Source: CAYXAA01 sp964462985 (GTDB lineage Bacteria > Pseudomonadota > Alphaproteobacteria > Rhizobiales > Stappiaceae). Taken from it: a stretch of 64,000 nt of DNA. Below, piece by piece: positions 8,321 to 17,356 of this stretch. Position 1 is the first letter of the stretch; each line of letters opens with the position of its first letter. Below the pieces are notes generated by a model. That model saw nothing but the letters and a program-made list of their open reading frames with translations. It ran no database searches and was not told where the DNA came from. The translations under genes were made by a program, and so were the position numbers. Location: NCBI GenBank assembly GCA_964462985.1, contig CAYXAA010000021.1, positions 1-64,000 on the forward strand, written 5' to 3'.

Positions 8321-9885
8321 CACGCCACTCCATTCCATTGATAGACCCAGGTTTCCGTCAGGGGCTTTCCGTTCGACAGCAGGACGAGCCCGAGTTCGAC
8401 CGGTGCGTTGCTGTTTTGACGGCGCACGTCGAACACAACGCGCCAGTGACCGCTTTCGTTCATTTTCTGGACGACGAGATGATGAATTTCGCCGTTATGG
8501 GCGCTGGCCTTTGGCTCCAGCGTCGTCTCGGTACCAAGGCCCGCCAGCATTCCACCTGCAAATTCGACCGCGAACTTGCGATTCTCGGGATCCGGCTCCG
8601 TCGCCGCAGTGCCTCCATGTCCCGTTCGGGTCTGCACAACCATGGCCAGATCGGTCGCAGGCGCAGCTTCCCTGCCCCAGATCATCCGGTAGCGGTAGGT
8701 GTGCTCCGAGCCGGCCTTCGCCCCTCCCTCAGGCGCCCAGAACGCCACGATATTGTCGTGGATCTCCTTGTCGGACGGCACTTCGGCAAGCAGGATCGTC
8801 CCTTTGCCCCATTCGCCGATCGGCTCGATCCACAACGACGGCCGCCGCTCGTAGTGCGCCTCCAGGTCGAGATAGTTGTCGAATGCGCGATCGCGTTGCT
8901 CCAGGCCGAAACCGGTCGGGCTGGTCTCGGCGAAGAATGACAGACCGAGCCTGCCGGGATTGTTCAGGGGGCGCCACAGCCGCTCGCCCGACGGCCGCAG
9001 GATCAGGAGCCCGTCGCTGTCGTGGACCTCCGGCCGGTAGTCGTCGAAGCCGACGCGATCGTTCTCACCGAACAGGTACATCGACGTGAGCGGCGCGATG
9101 CCGAGCCGGCCGATGTCGCCGCGCACGAAGATCCTGGCGTCGACGTCGATGACGGTCTCCGCGCCGGGGCGGACGATGAAGGCATAGGCGCCGGCGACGC
9201 GCTCGCTTTCAAGTTCGGCCCACACCCTTATCTCGCGTTCGCCATCAGCCGGCCGCTCGACATAAAATCGCGTGAACCGCGGGAACTCTTCGGGCTGACC
9301 GGCTGCGGTGTCGATCGCCAGCCCGCGCGCCGACAGGCCGTAGATATTGCCGCGTCCAAGTGCCCGGAAGTAGCTGGCTCCGAGGAAGGTCACCAGTTCG
9401 TCGCGATAGTCCGGCCGGTTGAGCGGATAATGCAGGCGGAATCCACCAATGCCGGGCAGCGGAAGCGAGTCAAAGGCGCTCGGATCGAGCGGCGGTCTGT
9501 ACTCGAAATCGGCGGCGGAGAACAGGATCGGGGTGGCGCGGCCGTCTACCACCTCCAGCAATTGGACCGGGTAATCGAACAGCCAGCCCGGATGGAACGC
9601 CTGCAGCTCGAAGTTTCCGCCGGCATTCCGCCACACCGCGTGTTCGGGGCGGTAGCGAATCGCCCGGTAGCGGTCGTAGTCGAGGTCCGCCAGCGGCGCC
9701 GGAAGGCTCTGCTCCGGCCGCGTGTAGGCAGTAGCGGCGGCAGCGCGCATGCGCTCTATCAAACCGTCCCAGGAGAACGGCTCGCTTGCCTCCGACAGGA
9801 TGGCCGCGTGGGCAGAGGGAAAAATGGCGCCTCCCAGGGCCCCGATACACGCGGCACTCAAAGCCAGGAAGGCTCGGCGATCCAT
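8320..9885 (-). CDS. opgG: periplasmic glucan biosynthesis protein OpgG/OpgD
   Basis: A 521-residue periplasmic protein of the MdoG family, needed for building the branched glucan exported by OpgH. The N-terminus MDRRAFLALSAACIG is a Tat-type signal (R3-R4), with likely cleavage after AHA at residue 27. The mature protein contains the family's F-x-W-x-x-L start, Y-D-x-Y-R-x-I-R-Y-R-P, and the F-L-G-A-S-Y-F-R-A motif with several R-G-L-A/D-T elements. A Tat signal is known for the paralogue OpgD, so the exact name is uncertain. It is the first gene of the opgG-unknown-opgH operon. Confidence 0.93.
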   Translation of the reverse strand: MDRRAFLALSAACIGALGGAIFPSAHAAILSEASEPFSWDGLIERMRAAAATAYTRPEQSLPAPLADLDYDRYRAIRYRPEHAVWRNAGGNFELQAFHPGWLFDYPVQLLEVVDGRATPILFSAADFEYRPPLDPSAFDSLPLPGIGGFRLHYPLNRPDYRDELVTFLGASYFRALGRGNIYGLSARGLAIDTAAGQPEEFPRFTRFYVERPADGEREIRVWAELESERVAGAYAFIVRPGAETVIDVDARIFVRGDIGRLGIAPLTSMYLFGENDRVGFDDYRPEVHDSDGLLILRPSGERLWRPLNNPGRLGLSFFAETSPTGFGLEQRDRAFDNYLDLEAHYERRPSLWIEPIGEWGKGTILLAEVPSDKEIHDNIVAFWAPEGGAKAGSEHTYRYRMIWGREAAPATDLAMVVQTRTGHGGTAATEPDPENRKFAVEFAGGMLAGLGTETTLEPKASAHNGEIHHLVVQKMNESGHWRVVFDVRRQNSNAPVELGLVLLSNGKPLTETWVYQWNGVA

Positions 9886-10271
9886 CGTCTGTCTGTCCTT
9901 TCTCCGGGACCGTCGGCGCACGGCGACCCGCTCGCCTGCGACCGAAGTCCGAACGTATAAGTCACGGTTGTGCGAAAATTGGGGCGGTCGGACCGCACGA
10001 TGCTGCGGCGCACCACCAGCAATGATTAAATCGTCAATCTGCTGACAAACAACTGGATTCTGCGGCGGCTCAAGAAAATTTTCACTGGCGTAACAGTGCG
10101 TTATGCCAATGGCGCAAAGATCGCCAGTGGCCATGCAATTTTCGCAAGCCCGAAGCACGCCGATGCAGTCGCGGGCGCGGTCGGCATCCGGTTGCGACAG
10201 ACTTCGGCAAAAAAACGACAGGGTTACCTAACCGGTCCTTGAGCTGGGCTGCCTGCCCCGCTGAAGGCGGC
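9886..10271. other. intergenic region between gatB and the glucan operon
   Basis: 386 bases. It must contain the leftward promoter of the glucan operon and the end of the gatB transcript. A small inverted repeat, CACTG - 6 bases - CAGTG, lies at 10083-10098. I see no gene or convincing terminator. Confidence 0.4.
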
Positions 10272-11753
10272 TCAATCCAGCCCGATCTTCTTTCGCAACA
10301 GCTCGTTGACCGCCTGGGGATTCACCTTGCCCTGGGAGGCCTTCATCACCTGGCCGACGAACCAGCCGAGCAGCCCGGGCTTCTCGCGGGCCTGGACAAC
10401 CTTGTCCGGGTTGGCGGCGACGATCTCGTCGACCACCTTTTCGATCGCCGACAGGTCGGTGACCTGCTTCATGCCCCGCGCCTCGACGATCTCGGCCGGG
10501 TCCCCGCCCTCTGACCACAGGATCTCGAACAGGTCCTTGGCGATCTTGCCGGATATCGTGCCGTCCTTGATGAGGTCGATGACACCGCCGAGCTGGGCCG
10601 CGGAAACCGGGCTTTCGGCCAGGTCGATCCCCTCCTTGTTGAGGCGGCCGAACAGCTCGTTGATCACCCAGTTCGCAGCGAACTTGGCATCCCGCCCCTT
10701 CGCAACCTGCTCGAAGAAGTCGGCCGAAGCTCTTTCTAAGACAAGGATATCGGCATCATACGCTGTCAGACCGTAGTCTGCCATGAACCGCGCCTTCTTC
10801 TGGTCGGGCAGTTCCGGCAGATGCGCCGCCAGGTCATCGACATAGTCCTGCGTCAGCACCAGCGGTAGCAGGTCGGGATCCGGGAAATAGCGATAGTCGT
10901 GCGCTTCTTCCTTGGTGCGCATTGACCGTGTCTCGCCCTTCACCGGGTCGAACAGGCGGGTCTCCTGCTCAACGGTTCCGCCGTCCTCGAGGATGCCGAT
11001 CTGACGACGGGCCTCGTATTCGATCGCCTGTCCGACGAAGCGGATCGAGTTGACGTTCTTGATTTCGCAGCGTGTGCCGAAGGGACCGCCCGGCTTGCGC
11101 ACCGACACGTTAACGTCCGCCCGCATCGAGCCCTGGTCCATGTTGCCGTCGCAGGTTCCAAGATAGCGCAGGATGGTGCGCAGCTTGGTCAGGTAGGCCT
11201 TGGCCTCGTCCGCCGAGCGCAGGTCCGGCTTCGACACGATCTCCATCAGCGCCACGCCGGACCGGTTGAGGTCGACGAAGGACATGGTCGGGTGCTGATC
11301 GTGCAGCGACTTGCCGGCGTCCTGTTCCAGGTGAAGCCGCTCTACCCCGACCTCGATCGCTTCCCCGGGCATGTCGAGATGGATCGTTCCCTCGCCGACG
11401 ATCGGCTCCTTGTACTGGGAGATCTGGTAGCCCTGCGGCAGGTCGGGATAGAAGTAGTTCTTGCGATCGAACACCGACCTCAGGTTGATCTTGGCCTTCA
11501 GGCCAAGTCCGGTGCGGACCGCCTGCGCGACGCATTCCTCGTTGATCACCGGCAGCATGCCCGGCATCGCGGCGTCAACCAGACTGACGTTGGCATTCGG
11601 CTCCTTGCCGAATTCGGTCGAAGCTCCCGAGAACAGCTTGGCGTTGGAGGTGACCTGGGCATGGACCTCCATCCCGATCACGACTTCCCAGTCGCCGGTC
11701 GCCCCCTTGATGAACTTCTTCGGGTCTGGGGTCCGAGTATCGACAATCGCCAT
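10272..11753 (-). CDS. gatB: Asp/Glu-tRNA(Asn/Gln) amidotransferase subunit B
   Basis: A 493-residue GatB subunit. It recognises misacylated Glu-tRNA(Gln) or Asp-tRNA(Asn), phosphorylates the side chain, and receives ammonia from GatA. Hallmarks are W-E-V-V-I-G-M-E-V-H-A-Q near the start, the kinase-fold core (Y-F-Y-P-D-L-P-Q-G-Y-Q-I-S-Q-Y, G-V-A-L-M-E-I-V-S), R-C-E-I-K-N-V-N-S, and the C-terminal YqeY-like tail ending in K-K-I-G-L-D. The ATG at 11753 gives the normal length; the frame is open upstream but without family sequence. gatC and gatA lie 2 kb away on the same strand. Confidence 0.97.
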   Translation of the reverse strand: MAIVDTRTPDPKKFIKGATGDWEVVIGMEVHAQVTSNAKLFSGASTEFGKEPNANVSLVDAAMPGMLPVINEECVAQAVRTGLGLKAKINLRSVFDRKNYFYPDLPQGYQISQYKEPIVGEGTIHLDMPGEAIEVGVERLHLEQDAGKSLHDQHPTMSFVDLNRSGVALMEIVSKPDLRSADEAKAYLTKLRTILRYLGTCDGNMDQGSMRADVNVSVRKPGGPFGTRCEIKNVNSIRFVGQAIEYEARRQIGILEDGGTVEQETRLFDPVKGETRSMRTKEEAHDYRYFPDPDLLPLVLTQDYVDDLAAHLPELPDQKKARFMADYGLTAYDADILVLERASADFFEQVAKGRDAKFAANWVINELFGRLNKEGIDLAESPVSAAQLGGVIDLIKDGTISGKIAKDLFEILWSEGGDPAEIVEARGMKQVTDLSAIEKVVDEIVAANPDKVVQAREKPGLLGWFVGQVMKASQGKVNPQAVNELLRKKIGLD

Positions 11754-12037
11754 TGCGTCTTCCGTCCTGTCGCATCGCGCCGGCGCCCGGCCCTTGCATC
11801 GGACGCCCTGTTCCGACCCGTTGGGTAGTCGCAAGCGGCCTCGCCCGCAAGAGCTTCCTGCATCGCGCAGCGCCGGCACGGTGCTTCTCGGCGTTGGCAG
11901 CCACGCGCAGCCGCTGCCACGATCAGAACCGCTGCGGAAGCTTGACCTGGATCAACGAGAAAGTTTCAGACGCAACCAATACTGGGTTTGAGTGAAGCGG
12001 CGCACCGATGCGCCTCGCGAAACGGGAGGCAAGGGTT

Positions 12038-12304
12038 ATGGGCATTTTGGAGAGGATCGACAAGCGGCTCACTCTGATGAACGAGATGATGCACACCGTC
12101 GGCGCCGTGGACGGCATACCTGCCGCCTATTCAGCCGAACAGCAGCTTCGGACCGCAACGACCCGCTGCATCGCCTGTAGGATGCCGGAGAGCTGCGGCC
12201 AGTGGCTGGCGGAGCACCGGGACGGCGCCCCGGCAGCGCCGGACTTCTGTCCGAACCGTCAACTGTTCGCGTCCTGGGCAGAGCGAATGCCAGCAGAGGC
12301 CTGA
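12038..12304 (+). CDS. DUF6455-type four-cysteine protein
   Basis: An 88-residue soluble protein with an N-terminal helical region (ILERIDKRLTLMNEMM) and a C-terminal half carrying C44-x2-C47-x5-C53 and F70-C71-P. Spacing C-x2-C-x5-C...W-L...F-C-P matches the DUF6455 pattern seen in alphaproteobacteria. The cysteines could bind zinc or an iron-sulfur cluster, but this is not established. The ATG at 12038 is preceded by GGGAGG eight bases upstream, better than the ATG at 12008. It is the only rightward gene between gatB and gatA. Confidence 0.8.
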   Translation: MGILERIDKRLTLMNEMMHTVGAVDGIPAAYSAEQQLRTATTRCIACRMPESCGQWLAEHRDGAPAAPDFCPNRQLFASWAERMPAEA

Positions 12305-12345
12305 TCATTCGTCTGCCCGCGATGGCATCTTTGCGCCATACGCGA

Positions 12346-12648
12346 TCAGCGTTTCAGGCCGAGCCTGCGGCGGACCAGGAAGGTAACCGCCGCGGCAAGG
12401 CTCGCCCCCACCCAGCGCGGCGCAAACACCGCGAGCGCGCCACCCTCGTAACCGCCGACCGGTGACAAGCCGCTGGTGTGTAGCGCGGCATCGATCAATA
12501 GGCTTAGGGCCGCTGCCGCAAAGCCGGCGATGATGATCTTGTTCCTGGCATCGGCATACCAGCCGAGCCCGGCGCCAATCAGCAGCGCGAACGGGTTGAG
12601 CAGACCGGCCAGGCCGAGGAGCAGCGGCAGCGTGTCGTCGATGGTCAT
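12346..12648 (-). CDS. small integral membrane protein
   Basis: A 100-residue protein with three likely membrane helices (about 7-27, 33-52 and 72-92) and a positively charged end (V-R-R-R-L-G-L-K-R). The first helix pair contains the G-A-G-L-G-W-Y motif. No family is recognised. It lies 70 bases after the FAD oxidoreductase gene on the same strand and may be co-transcribed with it. The ATG at 12648 avoids overlap with that gene. Confidence 0.7.
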   Translation of the reverse strand: MTIDDTLPLLLGLAGLLNPFALLIGAGLGWYADARNKIIIAGFAAAALSLLIDAALHTSGLSPVGGYEGGALAVFAPRWVGASLAAAVTFLVRRRLGLKR

Positions 12649-12718
12649 GGTGGCGTTGTAGCCCGCGGCGCCGCCAAAGGCGAGATCCCGGACCACGCGA
12701 GGACGAGCGGACGCCGTA

Positions 12719-13834
12719 TCACACCAGCCGGCCAGCCACCCGGTCGGCAATCGCCAGCGATGCGGTCAGTCCCGGGGATTCGATCCCGTAAAGAGCAACG
12801 AGGCCGGGCAGGCCGTGCTCTGCCGGGCCATGCAACAGGAAATCGCCCGCGGCTGCACCAGCGCGGCCGAGCTTGGGCCTGACGCCGGCATAGTCCGGGA
12901 GAAGCGCACCGTCCGGTAGCGCGGGCCAGTAACGGCGAATCGCCTCGTAGAACCGGCTGCCGCGCTCCGCCGCGACCCGGTAGTCGATTGCCTCAGGCTC
13001 CTCCACGTCCAGCCACTCCACGTCGGGTCCGAACCGCGCCCGACCGGCCATATCGAGCGTCAGGTGGACGCCGAGGCCGCCGGCCTCCGGCACCGGATAG
13101 ATCAGCCGCGAGAACGGTGCCGTTACCGCGAGACTGAAATAGTTGCCTTTGGCGTAGAAGGTCTCGGGCACTGCGTAGCCGGTCGGCAGTGGCCGCAGCG
13201 TGCGCATCAGCCGGCTCGACCACAGGCCGCTGGCGACGACGAGGCATCGGCAGGCAAGCGCAAAGCCGTCGGCCATGGTCAGGCGGTAGCCCTCGGCAAG
13301 CGCCTCGATTGCCGCAACGTCCGCGTTCGGCACGACCTCGCCGCCCGTAGCCTCAAGCTCGCCCTGCAGGGCGAGCATATACCCGTGGCTGTCGAGAATG
13401 CCGGTCGATGGCGACAGCAACGCTCCGTGGCAGGCAAGGGCCGGCTCAAGCCGCCCGGCCTGTTCTTTCGACAGCATTTCCAGATCATCTACGCCGTTTG
13501 CGGCCGCCCGCGCCCGGATGTCGGCAAGCACGGGGAGCTGCTCCGGCGCAGTCGCCACGATCAGCTTACCGAGGCGCCGGTGCGCGACCCCGTGCTCTTT
13601 CAGGAAGTCGTAGAGCCGTCTCTTGCCATCGATGCAGGTGATCGCCTTGAGGCTGCCGGCGTCGTAGTAGATCCCGGCATGGATCACTTCCGAATTGCGC
13701 GAACTCGTCTCCGACCCGATAAGGCCGTGACGCTCCAGCACCATGACCGCACGGCCGCGCAGCGCCAGGGCCCGGGCGACGGCGAGCCCGACGACGCCGG
13801 CACCGACCACGACCGTGTCGACATCCGGCGTCAT
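12719..13834 (-). CDS. FAD-dependent oxidoreductase, LhgO-like
   Basis: A 371-residue flavoprotein of the DAO family. The N-terminal dinucleotide-binding fold shows V-V-V-G-A-G-V-V-G (8-16) and V-L-E-R-H, followed by S-S-R-N-S-E-V-I-H-A-G-I-Y-Y, the motif typical of L-2-hydroxyglutarate oxidase LhgO and relatives. The C-terminal FAD contact is Y-G-I-E-S-P-G-L-T-A-S-L. It probably oxidises a 2-hydroxy acid with transfer of electrons to oxygen or quinone; the substrate is uncertain. It begins 19 bases after gatA and is probably in its transcript. Confidence 0.88.
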   Translation of the reverse strand: MTPDVDTVVVGAGVVGLAVARALALRGRAVMVLERHGLIGSETSSRNSEVIHAGIYYDAGSLKAITCIDGKRRLYDFLKEHGVAHRRLGKLIVATAPEQLPVLADIRARAAANGVDDLEMLSKEQAGRLEPALACHGALLSPSTGILDSHGYMLALQGELEATGGEVVPNADVAAIEALAEGYRLTMADGFALACRCLVVASGLWSSRLMRTLRPLPTGYAVPETFYAKGNYFSLAVTAPFSRLIYPVPEAGGLGVHLTLDMAGRARFGPDVEWLDVEEPEAIDYRVAAERGSRFYEAIRRYWPALPDGALLPDYAGVRPKLGRAGAAAGDFLLHGPAEHGLPGLVALYGIESPGLTASLAIADRVAGRLV

Positions 13835-13853
13835 GGCATGCAGCGCGTTGGCG

Positions 13854-15338
13854 TCAGCGCCACCACGTCTCGGGCGCGAACCGGCCGGCCGCCTGCTCGA
13901 TCACCTCGCCGATCTGGAACAACGTCTCCTCGCCGAACGGCCGGCCGATGAGCTGCAGGCCGAGCGGCAGGCCGTCGCCGCTGAGGCCGGCCGGCACCGC
14001 AATGCCCGGCAGTCCGGCCATGTTCACGGTGACGGTGAAGACATCGTTCAAGTACATCTTTACCGGATCGGCGTTCATGTCCTTGTCGGCAACGCCAAAG
14101 GCTGCCGAGGGCGTGGCAGGCGTCAGGATGGCGTCGACCCCGGCAGCCCAGGCCTGGTCGAAATCGCGCTTGATCAGGGTGCGGACCTTCTGCGCCTTGA
14201 GATAGTAAGCATCGTAATAGCCCGCCGACAGCACATAGGTGCCGATCAGGACGCGGCGCTTGACCTCGGCGCCGAACCCCGCGGCACGCGTGTTCTCGTA
14301 CATCTCGATGATGTCGTTGCCGCGCTCCCGCAGGCCGTAGCGCACGCCGTCGTAGCGAGCGAGGTTGGAGGAGGCTTCCGCGGGGGCGACGATGTAGTAG
14401 GCCGGCAGCGCGTATTTGGTATGCGGCAGCGACAGGTCGACGATCTCGGCGCCGGCGTCCTTCAGCCAGTCGATGCCCTTCTGCCAGAGCGCTTCGATCT
14501 CGGCCGGCATCCCGTCCATCCGGTACTCGGCCGGAACGCCGATCCTGAGCCCCTTCACCGACCGGCCGACGGCCGCTTCGTAGTCCGGCACCGGGGTGTC
14601 GACCGAGGTTGTGTCCCTGGGATCGACCGAGGCCATCGACCGCAGCAGGATCGCGCTGTCGCGGACGGTCCGGGCGATCGGGCCGGCCTGGTCGAGCGAC
14701 GAGGCGAAGGCGACGATGCCCCAGCGCGAGCAGCGGCCGTAGGTCGGCTTGATGCCGACGGTGCCGGTGAAGGCCGCCGGCTGGCGGATCGAGCCACCGG
14801 TGTCGGTTGCGGTTGCGCCCATGCACAGCCGCGCCGCAACCGCAGCCGCCGAACCGCCGGACGAGCCGCCCGGAACAAGCTGCTGGGTCGAGCCGCTCTT
14901 GCGCCAGGGATTGACGACCGGACCGTAGTACGAGGTCTCGTTTGACGAGCCCATGGCAAATTCGTCCATGTTGAGCTTGCCGAGCATTACGGCGCCGTCG
15001 GCCCAGAGGTTCGCCGTGACGGTGGATTCGTACGGCGGCTGGAAGCCGTCGAGGATGTGGCTGCAGGCCTGGGTGTGGACGCCCTTGGTCGCGAACAGGT
15101 CCTTGATACCAAGGGGAATGCCCTCAAGCGCTCCGCCCTCGCCTTTCGCCAGCCGCGCATCCGAGGCCGCGGCCATCTCGCGCGCCTTGTCCGGCGTGAC
15201 CACGACATAGGCATTGAGGCTGGGGTTGGCCGCCTCGATCGCCGTGAGGAAGGCATCCGTCAGCTCCACGGCGGAAATTTCCCGCGCCTTGAGCTTGTCG
15301 CGGGCTTCGGCGATGGTCAGCGTGGTCAGGTCGGTCAT
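13854..15338 (-). CDS. gatA: Asp/Glu-tRNA(Asn/Gln) amidotransferase subunit A
   Basis: A 494-residue amidase-signature enzyme that releases ammonia from glutamine for the GatB active site. The catalytic triad is complete: K79 in P-L-G-I-K-D, the cis-Ser S159 in P-G-G-S-S-G-G-S, and the nucleophile S183 in D-T-G-G-S-I-R-Q-P-A. The 24-residue spacing between the two serines matches known GatA enzymes. It follows gatC after 172 bases on the same strand. Together with GatB and GatC it makes Gln-tRNA(Gln), as expected if no glutaminyl-tRNA synthetase is present. Confidence 0.97.
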   Translation of the reverse strand: MTDLTTLTIAEARDKLKAREISAVELTDAFLTAIEAANPSLNAYVVVTPDKAREMAAASDARLAKGEGGALEGIPLGIKDLFATKGVHTQACSHILDGFQPPYESTVTANLWADGAVMLGKLNMDEFAMGSSNETSYYGPVVNPWRKSGSTQQLVPGGSSGGSAAAVAARLCMGATATDTGGSIRQPAAFTGTVGIKPTYGRCSRWGIVAFASSLDQAGPIARTVRDSAILLRSMASVDPRDTTSVDTPVPDYEAAVGRSVKGLRIGVPAEYRMDGMPAEIEALWQKGIDWLKDAGAEIVDLSLPHTKYALPAYYIVAPAEASSNLARYDGVRYGLRERGNDIIEMYENTRAAGFGAEVKRRVLIGTYVLSAGYYDAYYLKAQKVRTLIKRDFDQAWAAGVDAILTPATPSAAFGVADKDMNADPVKMYLNDVFTVTVNMAGLPGIAVPAGLSGDGLPLGLQLIGRPFGEETLFQIGEVIEQAAGRFAPETWWR

Positions 15339-15510
15339 CTGGCTTCTTCTTCCGGCGCAGGTGTGAGCGGTTTATTCGCAGCAAACCGAAGAGGGACTTT
15401 CGGGACAGTTTTGCACTAAGCCGCCGTCCGCCGCACCGGCGCTGCGGAGGGCGAGCGCGAACTTGTCGTCGGTCAGCGGCGATTCGGCGGCGCACGTGGC
15501 GGTCATCGGG

Positions 15511-15798
15511 TCACTCGACGACCTTCGGCACCATGAAGAACGAATCCTCCGACGCCGGGGCGTTGGCGACGATGTCCTCGGGATAGCCGCCGTCGGTCAC
15601 GACGTCGGCGCGCTTCTTCATCACCTGCTCGACGACCGACGTCATCGGTTCGACGCCGGAAATGTCGACCTCGTCAAGTTGCTCGACGAATCGGAGGATG
15701 CCGTTGAGCTCGCCGGTCATGCGTTCGGCCTCCTCGTCGGTCACCTTGATGCGGGCGAGCCGGGCGACGCGCTTCACTGTGGCAGTGTCGACGGACAT
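15511..15798 (-). CDS. gatC: Asp/Glu-tRNA(Asn/Gln) amidotransferase subunit C
   Basis: A 95-residue GatC, the small chaperone-like subunit that wraps around GatA and stabilises the complex. The pattern V-x-R-V-A-R-L-A-R-I, then E-L-N-G-I-L-R-F-V-E-Q-L, then D-I-S-G-V-E-P-M, and the end F-F-M-V-P-K-V-V-E are typical. An ATG at 15798 follows CCGGAGATC, a good ribosome binding site. First gene of the gatCA group. Confidence 0.97.
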   Translation of the reverse strand: MSVDTATVKRVARLARIKVTDEEAERMTGELNGILRFVEQLDEVDISGVEPMTSVVEQVMKKRADVVTDGGYPEDIVANAPASEDSFFMVPKVVE

Positions 15799-16007
15799 TG
15801 CGATCTCCGGATGATGGGATGCCTTCGGCGCCGCAGGAGCGGCCTGCCCCGGGCTATATCACCGCGGTTTCGTCGGCGGCAAGCGAAACGCCGGATCCCG
15901 CTGCCGGTCGTCCCCTCGGTGGACCGACGCGGCGTGTCGGAGGTCCAGGCCGGCCCGCCCCTCCGCCGTCGAACCACCCCGCGCGGGCGGTACCGCCTCC
16001 CGCGCGC

Positions 16008-16715
16008 TCACACCTCGAAGGCGACACCGCGCTCCGGCACTGTCACCCTGGCCGCCTGATCACCCATCTCGGCCAGGAATTTGTCGGCGCTCCCATCGAT
16101 CATCGGGAAGGTGCCGTAGTGCGCCGGCACGATCTTGTCGAATGTGAAGAAGCGTCGGCAGGCCATTGCCGCGGTCTTTGCTCCCATTGTGAAGCGGTCG
16201 CCGATCGGAACTATTCCGATCTGTGGCTGGTGAATCTCGTTGATCAGCGCCATGTCGCCGAAAATGTCGGTGTCGCCCATGTGATAAAGCACCGGCTCGC
16301 CCTTGGCCTTGATCACCACACCGTTGGGCTGGCCCATATAGACCGGCGGCCAGCCGCCGGCGAGCGTCGACGAAGTGTGGTGGGCCTGGGTCAGCGAGAT
16401 GGTGAAGGGTCCGACGTCGACAGTGCCACCGCAGCCCATCGGGTTGATGCTCTCGATGCCCTGCGACTGCGCCCACATCGATACTTCGAAGTTCGCCGTG
16501 ACCAGCGCGCCGGTTTTCTTGGCGATCGCGATGGTGTCGCCGATGTGGTCGTCATGGCCGTGGGTGAGGACGATGTGGGTCACGCCCTCGGCCACAGCGT
16601 CGACGGAAAGCGACGAGGGAAAGGTCGGATTCCCGCTCAGGAACGGGTCAATCAGGATTTCGGCGCCAGGCACCACAACGCGAAAGGCCGAATGGCCGTA
16701 CCAGGTCAGTTTCAT
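16008..16715 (-). CDS. metallo-beta-lactamase-fold metal-dependent hydrolase
   Basis: A 235-residue hydrolase of the UPF0173 / YtkL type. Residues 1-10 (MKLTWYGHSA) and the zinc motif T-H52-G-H54-D-D56-H57-I-G-D are characteristic; further ligands lie at Q-A-H-H, G-D-T-D and A-H-Y-G-T-F near the end. Zinc or manganese-dependent hydrolysis is expected, with unknown substrate. The start at 16715 gives the exact family N-terminus and ignores an 11-residue extension in frame. Confidence 0.9.
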   Translation of the reverse strand: MKLTWYGHSAFRVVVPGAEILIDPFLSGNPTFPSSLSVDAVAEGVTHIVLTHGHDDHIGDTIAIAKKTGALVTANFEVSMWAQSQGIESINPMGCGGTVDVGPFTISLTQAHHTSSTLAGGWPPVYMGQPNGVVIKAKGEPVLYHMGDTDIFGDMALINEIHQPQIGIVPIGDRFTMGAKTAAMACRRFFTFDKIVPAHYGTFPMIDGSADKFLAEMGDQAARVTVPERGVAFEV

Positions 16716-16855
16716 CGTCTCTCGCCTCGTTTCAGAGTATGAAGCCATTGCCCGTCACAATAGACCGGAGGCGAGCGTGAACAACAGGCTGACCGCCCAT
16801 GGATGCCGATTTTTGATGTTCGCGGTTCTCCTGTCGTGCTACCAGCCGGCCTGCC

Positions 16856-17356
16856 ATGCCGTCCGACCCAGCGCTCCCTCTTGAAGCCTTCGTTGCCGCC
16901 CTGCCCGCCGGCAGCCGCCTGCTTGGACTTGACCTCGGGACCAAGACCATCGGGCTCGCACTGTCGGACCTCGGCCGCACGATCGCGACGCCGCTCGAGA
17001 CGATCAAGCGCCGCAAGTTTTCGCTCGATGCGGAGACGCTGCTTGCAATCGCCGGGAAACATGGTGTCGGCGGCCTCGTCCTCGGCCTGCCGCTCAACAT
17101 GGACGGCTCCGAAGGGCCGCGCGTCCAGTCGACCCGGGCCTTCGTCCGCAACCTTGCGCCGCTTACCAACCTGCCGATCACCTATTGGGACGAGCGGCTG
17201 TCGACCGCGGCTGTCACCCGCACCCTGATTGAGGCCGACCGCTCCCGCGCCCGCCGCGGCGAGCTCGTCGACAAGATGGCCGCGGCCTATATTCTGCAAG
17301 GGTTCCTGGACAGGATGCGCCGGGTCCCGACAGGGTCGGGTTCGTCCGGATGCTGA
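16856..17356 (+). CDS. ruvX: YqgF/RuvX RNase H-fold nuclease, Holliday junction resolvase-like
   Basis: A 166-residue protein with the RNase H-like core: L-G-L-D26-L-G-T-K, the G-L-P-L-N-M-D-G-S loop (78-85), D-E113-R-L-S-T and D139-K-M-A-A. These acidic positions are the expected metal-binding catalytic residues. Family members act in pre-16S rRNA 5'-end processing and have been proposed as Holliday junction resolvases. It overlaps the next gene by seven bases. Confidence 0.92.
   Translation: MPSDPALPLEAFVAALPAGSRLLGLDLGTKTIGLALSDLGRTIATPLETIKRRKFSLDAETLLAIAGKHGVGGLVLGLPLNMDGSEGPRVQSTRAFVRNLAPLTNLPITYWDERLSTAAVTRTLIEADRSRARRGELVDKMAAAYILQGFLDRMRRVPTGSGSSGC

Noticed and set aside
13064..14945. 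Two long rightward frames over the oxidoreductase and gatA
   Set aside because: Both lie opposite genes with complete catalytic motifs and have no ribosome binding sites or family features.
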